The notes under the pieces: generated by a model | Seen by the model: only the letters and a program-made list of their open reading frames with translations | What the model was told of the DNA's origin: nothing | Databases searched by the model: none | Translations under genes and position numbers: made by a program | In this document: positions 10,772 through 23,044 of the stretch, piece after piece | Layout: the number at the start of each line of letters is the position of its first letter | Position numbering within the stretch: position 1 is the stretch's first letter | Assembly (NCBI GenBank): GCA_030248215.1 | Contig: JASANG010002458.1 | Location: 62,001 to 126,000, forward strand | Direction of reading: 5' to 3' | Length of the DNA: 64,000 nt | Source of the DNA: Enoplolaimus lenunculus | Lineage: Eukaryota; Nematoda; Enoplea; Enoplida; Thoracostomopsidae

Positions 10772-12682
10772 TCAACTGATCACTTTCCATATCGATAACA
10801 ATGCAAGAATGCGTTTCGCGGACGTTGTTGAACGAATATGCGGAATGGTTTGGGGTTTTGCGCTATTATCAACTGGCGGACTTTCGGAATTGCACAGTAT
10901 TGTGTCGCAAAATGAAACACATGATAGATAACTGTAAATAAAGATCGTTAAATCGGTAAATAGTATTAGTTTAGCATACTTTTCTTTCTGCGAGCACAAT
11001 ATGAAGTGAACATTTTGTTTTTCGTTAGGTCTCCAATTAATTGGAAATTTTGTTTAGGTCAACGTTCGTTGATTTCAGTCAATACAATAGCTCTTGCGTT
11101 TAAAACTCTACCAAATCTCTGACCAGCATCGAATGCTGGCAATACATTTGTTGCTCGCCTGGAAGCACAAACATTTGGCTGAACCTTGCTCATGATGACT
11201 GATAGCTGGACCCCGCTTGGAAGCACAAACAAACATTTGATTGTGCCTTGTTAAACAGGACAAATTTGCCTTTCAATCTTGATCCAAATTTAATCTCAAA
11301 ACGTGACAATTTAGAATATGAACAGTGAGAGCACTGTATTGTTTAGCCTATTTATTAATCAGACATTGGAGGGATGTTAGCATTTAAAGTTTCGATCGCG
11401 CTGCGCATTACTGCTTCTATTTTCCAAATTTAGTCTAGTATTTGAAAATTCAAATTTTCAGGCATGCTCCAGTATTTCAATATTTAAGATCAAACATTTT
11501 ATACTAGCAGGTTTACCGGCGTAAGTACTAAATTCGTTCAAACATTTTTAAATTATCAGATTTACCTATTTAAGTAATTCGTTTACCGTTATTTTTTTAC
11601 TTACTGAATTGTTTTAACCCCTTCTCACAGTGAGTTGCCTATAGGCAACTCAGCGCAGTGTATATACGTTAAATAATATGTATCGCACCGTGTTTAACAA
11701 TTGCAACACGTATACATAGTACTATAAATCACCACAAGACGTGAGAGCCCCCTCGGGCTTGAGCGTCAAGCTCCTATAGCTGAGTGGTGATGGTATACAC
11801 CTCCCACTCCAGTCACTGGAGTTCAAATCCTAGCATAAAAGTAGGTCTCATGGGAAATAGAAAATATTCATGTGAGAAAGGGTTAAAGATTAATGGTTTT
11901 CTTACTCGTCCGTCGACGTAAATATATGGCAGCCAGTCACTCGAGGCTTTGTTTCACAACGTCTTTCAATCGCAGCCGATTGTAATCTTGACCCGTTTTG
12001 CGCAATTTCAAAAAAATGCCATGTCTGCAACCGGTCAGTAAATATAGTCATGAAACCACGTTCGTGAAAAAATAGTTTCATGAGCTCAATGATGCTTGTG
12101 TACTGAGTTTTTATGGTTGACTGAGAATTTAGCGGCTTCAAGCATGAAGCATTGCCACAGTACCTCTTTAAGTTGTGAAAGTTGACGATCGGAACTGAAA
12201 GTATGTATGTAGCACATTTTAGCTTAGTTCACAATTTACCCGTCATTAATAATAGTTGCTCATTTATTTCACACGTATCAGTACCCCGCTCATATATACA
12301 AAGTAAAATTTTCAACCCAATAGTTTCTTCACAAGCATTGTATTTGTCACACCACTGGTCTTTTTTTGCCATTGTGAGTGGACCAAACATAAAAACATCT
12401 AAACTCCATGACATTGTTATTTCTACAATAAAACCATGTGATTTTACTGATTAAAAATAACCTTACCACACATACTGGATTTTGTTGTTTACAAGTTTCG
12501 ATTGGAATAGCTTTAGATGGATGTTTCGGCAGATCGAAGCATTCCCGGCCATGCTTGCTAACGCTGCATGAGTAACAAGCAAGTGGAGCAGGGCCTTGTT
12601 TTGCTTCGTCCAACTCGAAAGCTTTGATGTGTGTATTATCACTCGCCGTATACAGTAAAACACATACTAAAGAAACGGACAT
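10772..12682 (-). CDS. Secreted Ly6/three-finger-type protein, three exons, 164 aa
   Basis: Exons on the minus strand are 12467-12682, 11906-12024 and 10772-10931, with GT/AG junctions, matching phases and a TGA stop (165 codons). The ATG at 12680-12682 opens a hydrophobic leader (MSVSLVCVLLYTAS), a likely signal peptide. The mature part starts CYSC and has ten cysteines: CYSC, REC, ETC, PVC, then RRC and TGC from exon 2, and SC, FC and the closing LCN from exon 3. A closing C-N after ten cysteines is the hallmark of the Ly6/uPAR fold. Family members are GPI-anchored or secreted ligands or modulators of channels and receptors. The C-terminal tail (ILALLSIW) is only weakly hydrophobic, so a GPI anchor is uncertain. 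Function within the family cannot be assigned. Confidence 0.82.
11618..11882. mobile_element. piggyBac-like MITE with TTAA target sites and tRNA-like core
   Basis: TTAA lies on each side (11614-11617 and 11883-11886). Terminal inverted repeats are CCCCTTCTCACAG and CATGTGAGAAAGGG. Inside is a perfect palindrome GTTGCCTATAGGCAAC and a tRNA-like unit (11737-11838). The right end is about 24 bp from the Ly6 exon 2 donor. Confidence 0.75.
11737..11838 (+). mobile_element. tRNA-like SINE head (box A and box B)
   Basis: Box-A-like TAGCTGAGTGG, then box-B-like GAGTTCAAATCC about 40 nt later, preceded by GCTCCTA. The unit matches the minus-strand copy at 8990-9095. The cloverleaf is incomplete, so it is not called a tRNA gene. 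Confidence 0.5.
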
Positions 12683-12813
12683 CGTGAAACTTGTTCCAAA
12701 ATGCACGTGTTCAAAAGATAATCTGAAACAACATTTTATTTATGGATTAATTTTCTTGTCGAACTGATCAACATACGAGCATAAAATACTAAAACAGCGT
12801 TCGTTTTCTTTCA

Positions 12814-12970
12814 TATTTCTCCAAAATGCGTTATACTAAAGTTAACACTAAAAAACAAAAGCTCGTTGCATTTCAGTCTTTAGAATGTCGTTATTTCTCC
12901 AAAACGCGTTATACTAAAGTTAACACTTAAAAACAAAAGCTCGTTGCATTTTAGTCTTTGGAATGTCGTT
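12814..12970. repeat. Tandem duplication of about 79 bp
   Basis: Two near-identical copies (about 12814-12892 and 12893-12970) containing GCGTTATACTAAAGTTAACAC and AAAGCTCGTTGCATTT, just upstream of the Ly6 start codon. Confidence 0.9.
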
Positions 12971-13179
12971 TATTTGTACGGGTAACCCACAGGTACACGA
13001 ATGTAGGTTCATAATTTACTTGGAGCAATTTAATAAGCTGAACAACCAGTCTGATAAATATATGCATAATGAAACTTTTAATAAACGTGTGTCAGTATCG
13101 AAACATAGTGAACGGGCGGACAGACGATTGTTTGTTATGCAAATGAAATTTGCTTGATTTTGATAGACAAAAATTATGG

Positions 13180-13485
13180 TTAACGCCCCATTCACACGTT
13201 CAAGTTTTGCAACGAGAATTCACAACTGCAACTTGCATGAAAAACGTGCAGCTGCAAGTATTTTCAAAGGATTATCCCGGTTGACCAATGAAACTGGAGG
13301 TGCAAGAAATTCAAGTGACTTGCAACTGTCTTCACATGGTCGAATTAAATAAAGTAGCATGATTTCCAGTGAATAATTTGCAGTCGCAAGAATTTAAAAG
13401 CTGTTTTGTGACCAAACTTGCACAAGCAAGTTGCACGTGTATATAAGTTTTTGCTGCAAAAACTTTCACGTGTAAATAGGGCTAA
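13180..13485. mobile_element. MITE with CGCCCCATTCACACG-type inverted ends
   Basis: The left end TTAACGCCCCATTCACACG is an imperfect inverse of the right end CGTGTAAATAGGGCTAA. TTA/TAA flanks suggest a PIF/Harbinger-type element. Internal CAACTTGCA and TTGCAAGT motifs are repeated in both orientations. Confidence 0.55.
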
Positions 13486-13786
13486 CTAGTTTTTGTTTTA
13501 TTAATTGTATAAAGTTTTTTGGCAACTTTTCGCTCGGATTAGAAAAAGTTTATCGATTGTGTCGATTTTCAGACAGCAGGTTCGTTCAAATCAAGTTCTT
13601 CCTTTGTGCATATTAGAGTTAAAGTCAAATTTTAAAACACTGTATTTAAATGATCAGAAGTTTTCCAAGTTTGAAATGTTCAAATTTTGACTAAAAACAG
13701 AAATCGTTAACTTTCCGTATTGTATTTTTGTGTTTAAAAATATTTTATTTTTGCCAAGCTTTCGCAAAGATAGGAGAGCTTGTTAA

Positions 13787-13955
13787 CAGTGGCGGATCCA
13801 GGATCTCAAAATGGGGGGGCAAAATTTCACAGGTAATAAACTTACTTTTGACCCATACACAAACCACGAACTATTGTCACAAAATTGCTATATAATTTTT
13901 GTCGAGATGTTGTTGGGGGGCACGGCCGGGGTAGCCCCCCCATGGATCCGCCAGT
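13787..13955. mobile_element. hAT-type MITE (CAGTGGCGGATCC ends), short form
   Basis: Begins CAGTGGCGGATCCAGG and ends CATGGATCCGCCAGTG. Flanks CTTGTTAA and CTTGTAAT are a plausible decayed 8-bp duplication. The longer relatives at 15149 and 25818 carry an inserted mariner-like segment that this copy lacks. Confidence 0.75.
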
Positions 13956-15148
13956 GCTTGTAATACGTCGATTTGATTAGCACACTTACTTTTGCGTAGC
14001 AGCATTGTTCATGGCGACTTAATCGTCCGCTCCCAAAATCAATTGGTCTTGGTTATCATCCAGAGAACCTGTATTAAATGCAACATACGACTGACTTTAT
14101 TGCCGCAAAAATGCTATGCTTTGTTATAGAGGTTGAGCAAAAACAACAATAAATTGTTTACAAAACGAAGCTACAATTTTTGATGCAACAAAGAGCACGG
14201 GAACTTGTTAAATATTGCTGACTGCACACTTGCTGTCGCAAACAGAAGTTTTTCCATAAAGGCACTTGCACTACGTACCCTCAAACTGGACAAGGCAGGC
14301 TTATTGCTAGGCATACTTTATACCTGAGCATAAACCTATGCCTGAGCCAGCCTTAAAACCTAAGCTTATTCTTACATGTGAGAGGCGAGGCAAGTGTGCA
14401 AGAGCCTCTATAAATTTAACGTGATATATGGTATTAGCGCAAACAGCACACATGAAAAGAAATATACCTATAACTATACGTCTTTTGTCGCCGAGAATAT
14501 TTAAATATATTACATGTTAAAATAATGCAGCTGTGACCCATTGGTAGGACATGATGTATACCGACAAATGTATTACGGCACATGTTTAATTAACTAAGCA
14601 CCGTAGGAATTTCACCATTATTTTGTATCTGTTTCTTTACGAAGCATATTCGTAAGGAGAAATTTTGTCGACTTAATTGAACAAGAACTGTTTTAAATTT
14701 TAGCAGATCTAAAGTTGAAATTTTAAACAATAACAGTGAATAAAATTTTCATAGCGACGGTTTTCGTGAAGTCCGTAGTGTACTTTTAGTATTCTATACT
14801 TTTAGTATTCTACAAAATTTATAAATTTAATGTAGAACTACGATTTTCTGTGCTTCGCAGTACTCACACCACCAGACTCCGCCTTGCGTCCCCGCATGCT
14901 GCGACCGCTATGAGTCAAAAGTAAAAGCAAACCAGTCAATGTGGTTGAATAGTTGCAACCCTAAATGTATTTCTCCTAAAAAATTTTAATCCTGCGTAAT
15001 AAGCTGCGCAATAGTTTTCTGATTTTACATAACTTTAGTTCTTTGCTACATTGTTTTATTGGCTTTCAAACTGTATATATGTATTCTATCTGTTATAAAT
15101 TGCATACAACAACAGCAGCTGGATCCCTGCCCGAAATACGTATGTGGG
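13956..15148. other. No gene recognised
   Basis: AT-rich sequence with a degenerate telomere-like tract at about 14300-14370. Otherwise I see no structure. Confidence 0.4.
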
Positions 15149-15541
15149 CAGTGGCGGATTCAGGATCTCAAAATGGGCGGGCAAAATTTCACAGGTAATA
15201 AACTTATTTTTGACCCATACTGTAGTGATCCAAATAAAAGGTAGAATCCCCATTTTGAGTCCCAATTAATAGGAGTCCGTATCCCTAATAAGAGTCCGTA
15301 AGCGGGTAGAGACCTTAAACCCTTGTTAGAGTCCATAAATCTGTATTATCCCTAATTGTAACGCATAAATGAGTCCAGGGCCAAATAAAGGTGAGTTCGA
15401 AACTTTAAAGGGTGCTTATACTATTGTGTATAAAATTGAAATAAACAGCGTAGAACAGCAATTGACGCGATATATATAGCTTTTGTCCGGATGCTGTTTG
15501 GGGGCCCACGGCCGGGGTGGCTCCCCATGGATCCGCCATTG
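15149..15541. mobile_element. hAT-type element, exact duplication TATGTGGG, with nested mariner-like segment
   Basis: CAGTGGCGGATTCAGG at the left and CATGGATCCGCCATTG at the right. Exact TATGTGGG lies at 15141-15148 and 15542-15549. From about 15222 it contains CTGTAGTGATCCAAATAAAAGG and a body matching the TA-flanked mariner-like family at 8.5 and 30 kb. Confidence 0.85.
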
Positions 15542-15549
15542 TATGTGGG

Positions 15550-17040
15550 GGTTCCAGGTTTTATAATACAGATTTAGAACAGAGTGTAAATTTTGATTTC
15601 TACATACCGATCTAAAAATTTCTCGGTCATGTTCTCCAGTTCAAATTTTCTGCTGGGACCATGAGTTTCATCTCCGTTCGTAACATGTATTACACAACAA
15701 ATATTAGACTTGACACAATTGCGCTATGAACAAATTGCGAACGCCGTTAAAACTGCAAAACATTTCTAATCAAAAATTTACTATTTTTGGACGACCTAAA
15801 TTTTGCAACATATTTCATGTGACGCCGGCACTTTGCTCGCAGGTAAAGTCGAAGAAAACTTTATTTGACCAACTTTATTCAAAACAAATCTTTAATAAAA
15901 TGAACTAGAAACAAATACTTGTTACAACTGGACTAAATTTGTCTAATGTTTTTAGTTCAAAATCACACCATAGTTTTCTGACCTATTTAGTACTGAAAAG
16001 ATTGTGATGTTACATTTTTGTTCGATATAAAAATAGAGCAATTTCTGTGTCGCAATGTGCGCGTTTCTATCTTTTATCACAGTGACGCCGTAATGTTTGT
16101 TAACACTATTGTGGTTATATTGGCAACCTGGGTGGGAGTCGGGTCCGGTACGGAACCGAAGGACAGCAAGTTGAGATACTTTAAAAAATATAATGTGGGA
16201 TTTGCTACTTTCAGCCAAATTTTAGTTTGGGCACATGTGTTTTGTGAAACGTTGGCATGAAAAATTTTTAAAAATTAGCCAAAGTTTTATACAAAATCAT
16301 AGAACCACATAACTCACAAAAATACAAAAAGGTATTAAAGAATTTGACCGAACATTTGGTAACGTCTCTACCTTAACCAGAATTTGACTTACCAAAGCCT
16401 GACGTAGACCTTCGAACGTATCGTTGATTTCAGATTTATCTTGCCTGATATGAAAAGGCACTATGAACAGCCATGTATGTTGCACAATAGCTTTGCTGCA
16501 TCAGGCACCGTAAGCAGGAGAGGCAGGGAAGGATTGTGTCTGCTTTCCTAATTTCTTCATGGCTCTAATATTCTTTAAACGAATTTTAATTTTTCAACTG
16601 TATGCTTAAAGATTTGTCATTTGCGAGTCGGCAAATTTCATGGCACACGCTGAAATGTTATTTTGAATTTGAATTCTGCATTGTGCGTTTATTACTAAAC
16701 TCAAGTATGGATTTAGAGATTTTTTACGTTGTAAATTGTGCACTTCAAACGGGATCATTAGTACTTGTATCGTGATCTAACAACTATGGTATATTCAACT
16801 GATTGACGAAAGACCTCGTTGGAATTCAAATTTCGCGAAAATATCGTATTTCATAATATTTGAAAAATTAACAGATATCTAGAATCGAATTTGCACCAGT
16901 CTACGCGACATATTTGAACATGGGTAGGAATAGCAATTTATGTGGGAGCTAAATATTTTTGTAGGCATCTGGTAAACAGTTTGAAATTATATAGTTCCAA
17001 TCAATTAAAAGCTTGTATAATAATTGCTTTTCTTCTAATA
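15550..17040. other. No complete gene; one exon-like segment
   Basis: Mostly anonymous AT-rich sequence. The exon-like minus-strand segment 16393-16444 is listed separately. The part just upstream of 17041 presumably holds the collagen promoter and 5' UTR; TTTGTAG at about 16960-16966 could be a splice or trans-splice acceptor. Confidence 0.4.
16393..16444 (-). other. Orphan exon-like segment
   Basis: 52 bp bounded by an acceptor (TTTTCATATCAG) and a perfect donor (TTTGGTAAGT). One frame reads QDKSEINDTFEGLRQAL, which looks like real protein. No partner exon was found nearby, so it could be a small exon of a gene with long introns or chance. I do not recognise it. Confidence 0.25.
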
Positions 17041-20000
17041 ATGGATTACTATAAAATGCGAGACCGGGATACAGAATGCGCGGAACGCACGCAGCGACTA
17101 ATTGCGTTCTGCGCCGTTGCTTTAAGTACAACTGCAGCAGTTGCATGTGTAATTATTCTGCCAATATTTTACATGCATGTTCAACGTGTTCGAGCTTTTA
17201 TGCATAGCGAAGTTGATTTTTGTACGGTATGTTTCATATTCTTAGTCATATTCTCAATTGTATATGTGTAGCAAGCAGGGTAACCTAGCGTAAAAAACCC
17301 AACAAAAACAGTTTTTTGCTGTCTCAGCAGTGGTACAAAACAAAGAAAACATTATGAAACAGCGTCAAAATGTTGCAGAAAATTGCAAAAAAATTCGTTT
17401 TACGCACACCTCTCATCCGGGACAAGTTTCTTTCAAGTGTCTCTGGGCGCTGATTTACTAGATTTTGTAATACATGTCTGATTGAATAAGTTCACTAGAT
17501 GTTTTTGCTCTTTGAATTCTACAAGCGATCAACAGCAGCTGCCAAATTCAGAATTTACATAGAGGTGATATATAAATAATAAACAAGAAATAACCAAAAT
17601 TCAGACCGTACCATTTTCTGGTTTAGAAAGTTTCAAGACCTATCACCTGCTGGTAATAGATGCTATACACATTTGAGAACATGAGCACTTGTATTAAAAA
17701 TGAACGCTTGAATTTATGCCAGTGGTTAAATATTGAAATTTTTAAATACATAACGGAACTATTCGGAATCTCTGTTTAACTCTGATGCAAATCCTCGGAA
17801 ACAATCTTTCGTTAGGTTTATTAAAACGCCGATTTCTGGTTTATTGCTTGATGACATTAAATTTGTCTAATCCTTTAACCTTATTATATATGCAAATTAT
17901 GGAACCTGAAATCTAATCAGTAACAATTATAAAGCAGGAATAATTAATTCATCAGTGCAAATTCGCCAAATCAACCGTGCACAGCAATTCGGTCAACAAA
18001 ATTAACTTTGAATTTGTTGAATGGCTCTGGTTCACTTCCCTCCATATAGGCCTAGCTTCAAGCTTAGGTTTAGGTTACTGAAAGGGCGTACCTAAACAAG
18101 CCTAAATTTGGGCCTATAGTTAAGGCGCAACCTTACATATGGGACAAAATATACAATAGCTAATATATCACTGGTTATCACTGCAGCGTCACTCCATAGC
18201 ATAGTCGTACCAGGACCTCATTTCTAGGCACTTTCCTGTGCATGGTACATCCGGAATTTAAAAATAGCGGAAGCGGAATGGAAACTTGAAAGTGAAAAGC
18301 TGGAATTGTTACCGCATGCGTATATTATAAAATACCCGGTTTTCCTATCGGAACCGAAATTCCGGTTAGTTAAACCCGGCCACGTTAGCGATAGCCATAT
18401 CACACTGTGCAGGTACTGTAGTGACCCGAAAAAGAGCGGGGACTGCTATTTGTTTAGCCTCTCCAGAGGGTAACCCTGCTATTCGATTTTATGGACCTTT
18501 ATAAATTTTTAATGCGTCTCCCGCCGCCATTTGTTTCTGATATATATCCGGAATAACGGAATGTGTTCAAAACATAACTATGCTTTTTCGAACTCAATTT
18601 TATTTGGTCTTGGAGTCATTTATGCACTACAAATAGAGATAATTGACATTTATGGATTCCAATTAGGGTTTAGGGACTTTAAAACCGCTTACGGGCTCAT
18701 ATTAGAGATACGGACTCTTATTGATGGGGATTCATAATTGGGGCCCCTCTTATCACCCCCTTTTATTTGGATCACTACAGCAAGTATATATACACTGTAA
18801 AAAATGGGGAGTCAAATTGACTCTCTCGGAAACAGGCTTTTCCTGACTACACAAACTGAGTCAAATTTGACTCCGCCAGAGTCAAATTCGATTCACTGTT
18901 GACTCTGGCGGAGTCAAATTTGACTCAGTTTGTGTAGTCAGGAAAAGCCTCTTTCCGAGAGAGACAATTTGACTCCTCATTTTTTACAGTGTACAGTGTA
19001 TTTGAAAATCTATTTGTTGAGGCTGACAGTTACTCATGAACAAAAACAGTCTTTAAAACATTGAAAAGCACCCGGCCTCCTTTCTTAGGCCATATTGTTC
19101 GATGCCCTTTGCTTAAATTTAGTTACCCTTTAGACTCGTTCACGTGACGTATGGAAAGAAGCGTTGAACGTCGAAACAGCATCAATTGAACCTTCGTTGG
19201 TTCGTGTCAGCAGACAAGGTGGTTATGGTCCGCGTATGCACGGTTATCAGGGCGGCTATGGCGGTGGTATAGTAAATCCGAGCGCTTTTGGTGGTAGTGG
19301 TGGCGGAACATGTACGTTTTTATATTTCCTTCATATATAAATAAGTAACAGTCACCAACGGTGGATTAAAAGGAAGTGGTTTATGTCCGCAAACACTCCA
19401 CTATCTCAAATTCTTCTATAAAAGTTTCAGTGCGGTTAAGCAATCCACATGTTTAAACTGTAAGAACAACGTATGTATTATCGAATTTGTTGAAAATTTT
19501 TTTTGGCATGAATGGACTTCTGGTCAGAATAATATTGCATAGATTTCTTTTTCAGAATGAAAATCATCCTCTATATTTAAAAATCGTGCATCGGCCTACC
19601 ATCATTCCTGTTTAGTATTCAATACTTGGAAATGCCAGCGTTGTATCTTTGTTCATTTCGTATGTGTTGCAGATATACAAGCTAGCTATATTGCAAATAT
19701 TTGTAACTACAAATGTTATCTGTATTACTGTTCTATTCCGCTTTTAGGTTGCACATGTCAACAAGGTCCACCAGGAGCTCCTGGCCCGGCAGGAAGAGAT
19801 GGTGCGAATGGCAGTTCAGGAAGACCTGGTGAACCCGGTCCGCCAGGACGAGATGGTCAGTATCTGCCGCCACCTCCCCCATCACCACCGTGCCAAAAAT
19901 GTCCGCCAGGTCCACCTGGACCCCCTGGACCGCCAGGGCCGAAGGGACTTCCTGGACCGCAAGGCGACGCCGGCAAACAAGGTCTTCCTGGAATAAACGG

Positions 20001-21198
20001 CCGTCCTGGACCTCAGGGACCACCAGGTAATGTTTTAACACAATATATTAGATTTATATTTCGGTTTGGAAATAAATTATTGAGGTGCATTTTTCTAGTT
20101 GAGAAAGTTTCTTTTGAGCTTTTTTATGGTATCAATTCGATATATATTATTTTACGTACAAGACTGCAATGGAAATAATCTTGTTGGAGTCTGGTTTCGC
20201 TTATTATATTTGTAGAATTGCTTGATATATAATCGCGCTAGTTTTAAAATGGGAAATGAAATTTGCAACCGACCAAATACATAATATAGTTAGATCGCAT
20301 GAAGCAATTAGTTGTGCAAATATATTTGCTACACGACCATCGGCGAGAAATAATCAGCACTAACGTTTGGCTTACTACTTGACTAGAACGGTTAATATTT
20401 CAGGACCACCTGGAAAGGCTGGAATTATGGGAAAACGAGGACCACCTGGTGATCCTGGCAAGGTTCTCAATGGAAGCCCTAGAGGACCGCCAGGAAAACC
20501 AGGTCCGCCTGGGCCACGCGGTCCGCCCGGTCCACCCGGGCGTGACGGCACACACGGACATTCAGGGCCAAGAGTAAGTTATTCATGTTTTTGCTATTTG
20601 CTATAAGATGAATATATAATTCATGGAAACTATAATGACAAAACATCATGCCGATCTTTGATTCTGCTACAAGTTAGAAATAGATTTGAAGTCTTCTAGC
20701 ATCAAACGAGAAGGAAAGACGTGTAACTTAAAGTAAATCAGGCATGAAATAGTGACTCAGTCACCGACCTTTTTGGTTGACACCGTGTGCTTAAATCTAC
20801 AAAAATTGATTGTCCAGAAGGCTTGACGCCCGACAGTTGCGTAACGTAAGTGTAATGTCAAGCCTAGACCAAACATGATACGCGATAAATAGCCTAGTTT
20901 CGAAGATTTGGGATGCAACAAACTGACGTGATGCCCGCATGTTTTCATTGATGAACGTCATCTACAAATGACATCACGATATGTAACTTGTAGAATTCAT
21001 TAATTTTATTTTATTGTATCAACTGGTTTGTTTCAGGGAGATCCTGGAGATCCCGGCGAGAAAGGTACCGACGGTGGGCCAGGACCAACAGGACCGCCAG
21101 GTCCGCCAGGTCCAATTGGACATCCAGGATCCTGCGATCATTGCCCTGGAATTAATCTTGGTGGTGGTTTTGGCGGGGGTGGATACGTTGGAAAATAG
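17041..21198 (+). CDS. Nematode cuticle collagen, five exons, 324 aa
   Basis: A structural collagen secreted by the hypodermis into the cuticle. Exons are 17041-17226, 19134-19311, 19748-20026, 20404-20573 and 21037-21198, all GT/AG with consistent phase, ending TAG. The N-terminus has the cuticle-collagen domain: a short cytoplasmic start, a membrane segment (about residues 20-45), then HSEVDFC...TRSRDVW. RVSR at about residues 86-89 fits the subtilisin-type processing site. A Gly/Tyr-rich spacer precedes the cysteine clusters CC-T-C (122-125), CQKC (170-173) and CDHC (304-307), which bracket Gly-X-Y blocks rich in GPP. The TAG follows a Gly-rich tail ending GYVGK. Intron 1 (1.9 kb) holds two transposons. 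The ATG at 17041 was chosen because it gives the family's usual short pre-membrane segment; an in-frame start at 16942 is possible. The subfamily is not assigned. Confidence 0.95.
18416..18780. mobile_element. Tc1/mariner-like MITE in collagen intron 1
   Basis: CTGTAGTGACCCGAAAAAGAG at the left, inverse of CTTTTATTTGGATCACTACAG at the right. TA is kept at the left only. Same family as 8480-8915 and 30132-30548. Confidence 0.75.
18793..18991. mobile_element. Foldback MITE, long near-perfect palindrome, TA target site
   Basis: Nearly the whole 199 bp is an inverted repeat. CACTGTAAAAAATGGGGAGTC opens and GACTCCTCATTTTTTACAGTG closes, with TA on both sides. Internal AGTCAAATTTGACTC palindromes repeat. 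RNA from it would form a long hairpin. Lies in collagen intron 1. Confidence 0.9.
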
Positions 21199-21271
21199 TA
21201 TTTTACAAAAACTAGTTCAGTGCTGTATTTCTCGAAGATTTTCATAAATTTCATAAGCGCAGATTACCCTA

Positions 21272-21479
21272 CACTACAAAACATGGTTAGTCAAATTGAC
21301 ACTCTCCGAAATAGGCTGTACGGGACTACACAAACTGAGTCAAATTCGACTCCGCCAGAGTCAAACGTGCGACTAAGTGAGTCGAATTTGACTCTGGTGG
21401 AGTCGAATTTTAACTCAATCTGTGCAGTCCCGAAAAGCCTATTTCGGAGAGAGAATTTGACTCACCATTTTTTGCAGTG
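21272..21479. mobile_element. Foldback MITE 3' of the collagen gene
   Basis: Same family as 18793-18991: CACTACAAAACATGGTTAGTC to GACTCACCATTTTTTGCAGTG with TA flanks. It starts 74 bp after the collagen stop, so it may lie in the 3' UTR. Confidence 0.85.
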
Positions 21480-21481
21480 TA

Positions 21482-23040
21482 GCCAATTTCAACAGTCGTA
21501 ACTCCATTATGTGAATGTCTGCAATGGTAACTTTGTCGTTGTATAGTTTTACACTGACCATAACCATTTAGACAAAATTTGAATTGAACGTATTTCGGAG
21601 AGTAATATTAGTAGGATATGTCACTTCAAGTACTTTTTTTGGTCGTTTTATTGGTAATAAAATATCAGATGCAGTTCAATATTACTTTGCAATATTTGAT
21701 GTTCTATCTTGTAGAGTTCCTCATTATTTGCCATATTTTTCGTACTCTCAGTTTACTGATTGTGTTTCCATAAAAAATTTTCTGGCATAATGTTTGATGC
21801 GCCAATGGATATATACATATATATTTATATATATTATATATTATATATAAATGTTAAATTGACAAAATTACTCTATTCATGCATCACCCAATAATGTTAG
21901 AAAACAAGTTAAAAGTATAGCGATTATATTGGGCTGTATAAACACTAAAATTTTTGTCAGGGCATAGAATATAAATCTTGAAACCTAACAGTTCCCAATC
22001 TAATGTACCTTGTGTTAAGCATTGTAGCCCATACAACTGTAAGTTTATAGGTTTTAGTGGCAGCCTCAAAGTGCCATGTGGGTAAAGATTTTCTACCCAC
22101 GGGTTCACCCAGTTTAAAAAAGATCTACCCACGACCCAGCTTTCACCCGCTCCGGATGTTAAACCAGAATTTTAAAGATCGCTGGTGATTTGCTCCTTAA
22201 TGAAGTTTTGCGTTATATCCAATTAATTTTACACATGAAAGCTTACCAGAAACAGCAAAATTTTGAACCAAACCAAACAAAGCATACAACTTGCTTTTTC
22301 AACGCTCACTGACTAGTTAGTTAACCATATGGTACGGTTTTCACCTTAACTCTTACTGGTTTGGCGCTCGTAAAAACGGTCAATTTTTTTTACCCGCGTG
22401 ACTCAAATCTTTACTGATGAGTATACCCGCGGCTGAAATTTTTTTACCCGGACCGCGTTCACTCGCAGGTACCCACGACGTGCGAGTAAAGTCCCATTCT
22501 GAGCCGCCTGCCCGCACGTATATAATTTACGTTTCAGTCAGGTCTGAACGAGAGGGTGTCCCGAACTCGGGGTAGGTTTCAGTCAGAGTGAACGACACTT
22601 GAAGCTGTGGACGCATTAATTTTTACAAGAACCACAGAGGCCAGGAAAAGCAATGTTTAACGCAGGCGATGAATGGTCATCCAGACACAGAGAACCAAAA
22701 CTTGCCACGAAACAAAAACAGTTTTATCAAAATGTTTTTCATAATAAATATTTATCAACCCATTCTCACATATATGTTTTTATTTCATCTGAGATTTGGT
22801 TTTAATCTACTGTTCGATATCGGCCTCTTGGGTAGATTGCGCTTGCCGTCGCCACTAAATATATATGAACGCAAATTCGCCTGATTTTTCGCGTAAAATA
22901 TTGAATAAAAAACTTAACATAATGAAACTAGATGTCGTTGTGTTCGGTTTTGCAAATGTCAACCAAATGGCAAAAAAACGAACCTTGGAATAAATGCACC
23001 GTAGCTTGCTTTCCGCACGGTGAGATATCCATTTCTGTTA
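21482..23040. other. No gene recognised
   Basis: Contains a TATATA microsatellite (about 21810-21852). A stretch of ACCCGC/ACCCACG motifs in both orientations (about 22070-22510) is probably another hAT-type element whose ends I could not fix. Confidence 0.4.
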
Positions 23041-23044
23041 TTAT

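Noticed and set aside
19733-20041. Minus-strand ORF over the collagen exon
   Set aside because: Antisense shadow of Gly-X-Y coding sequence.
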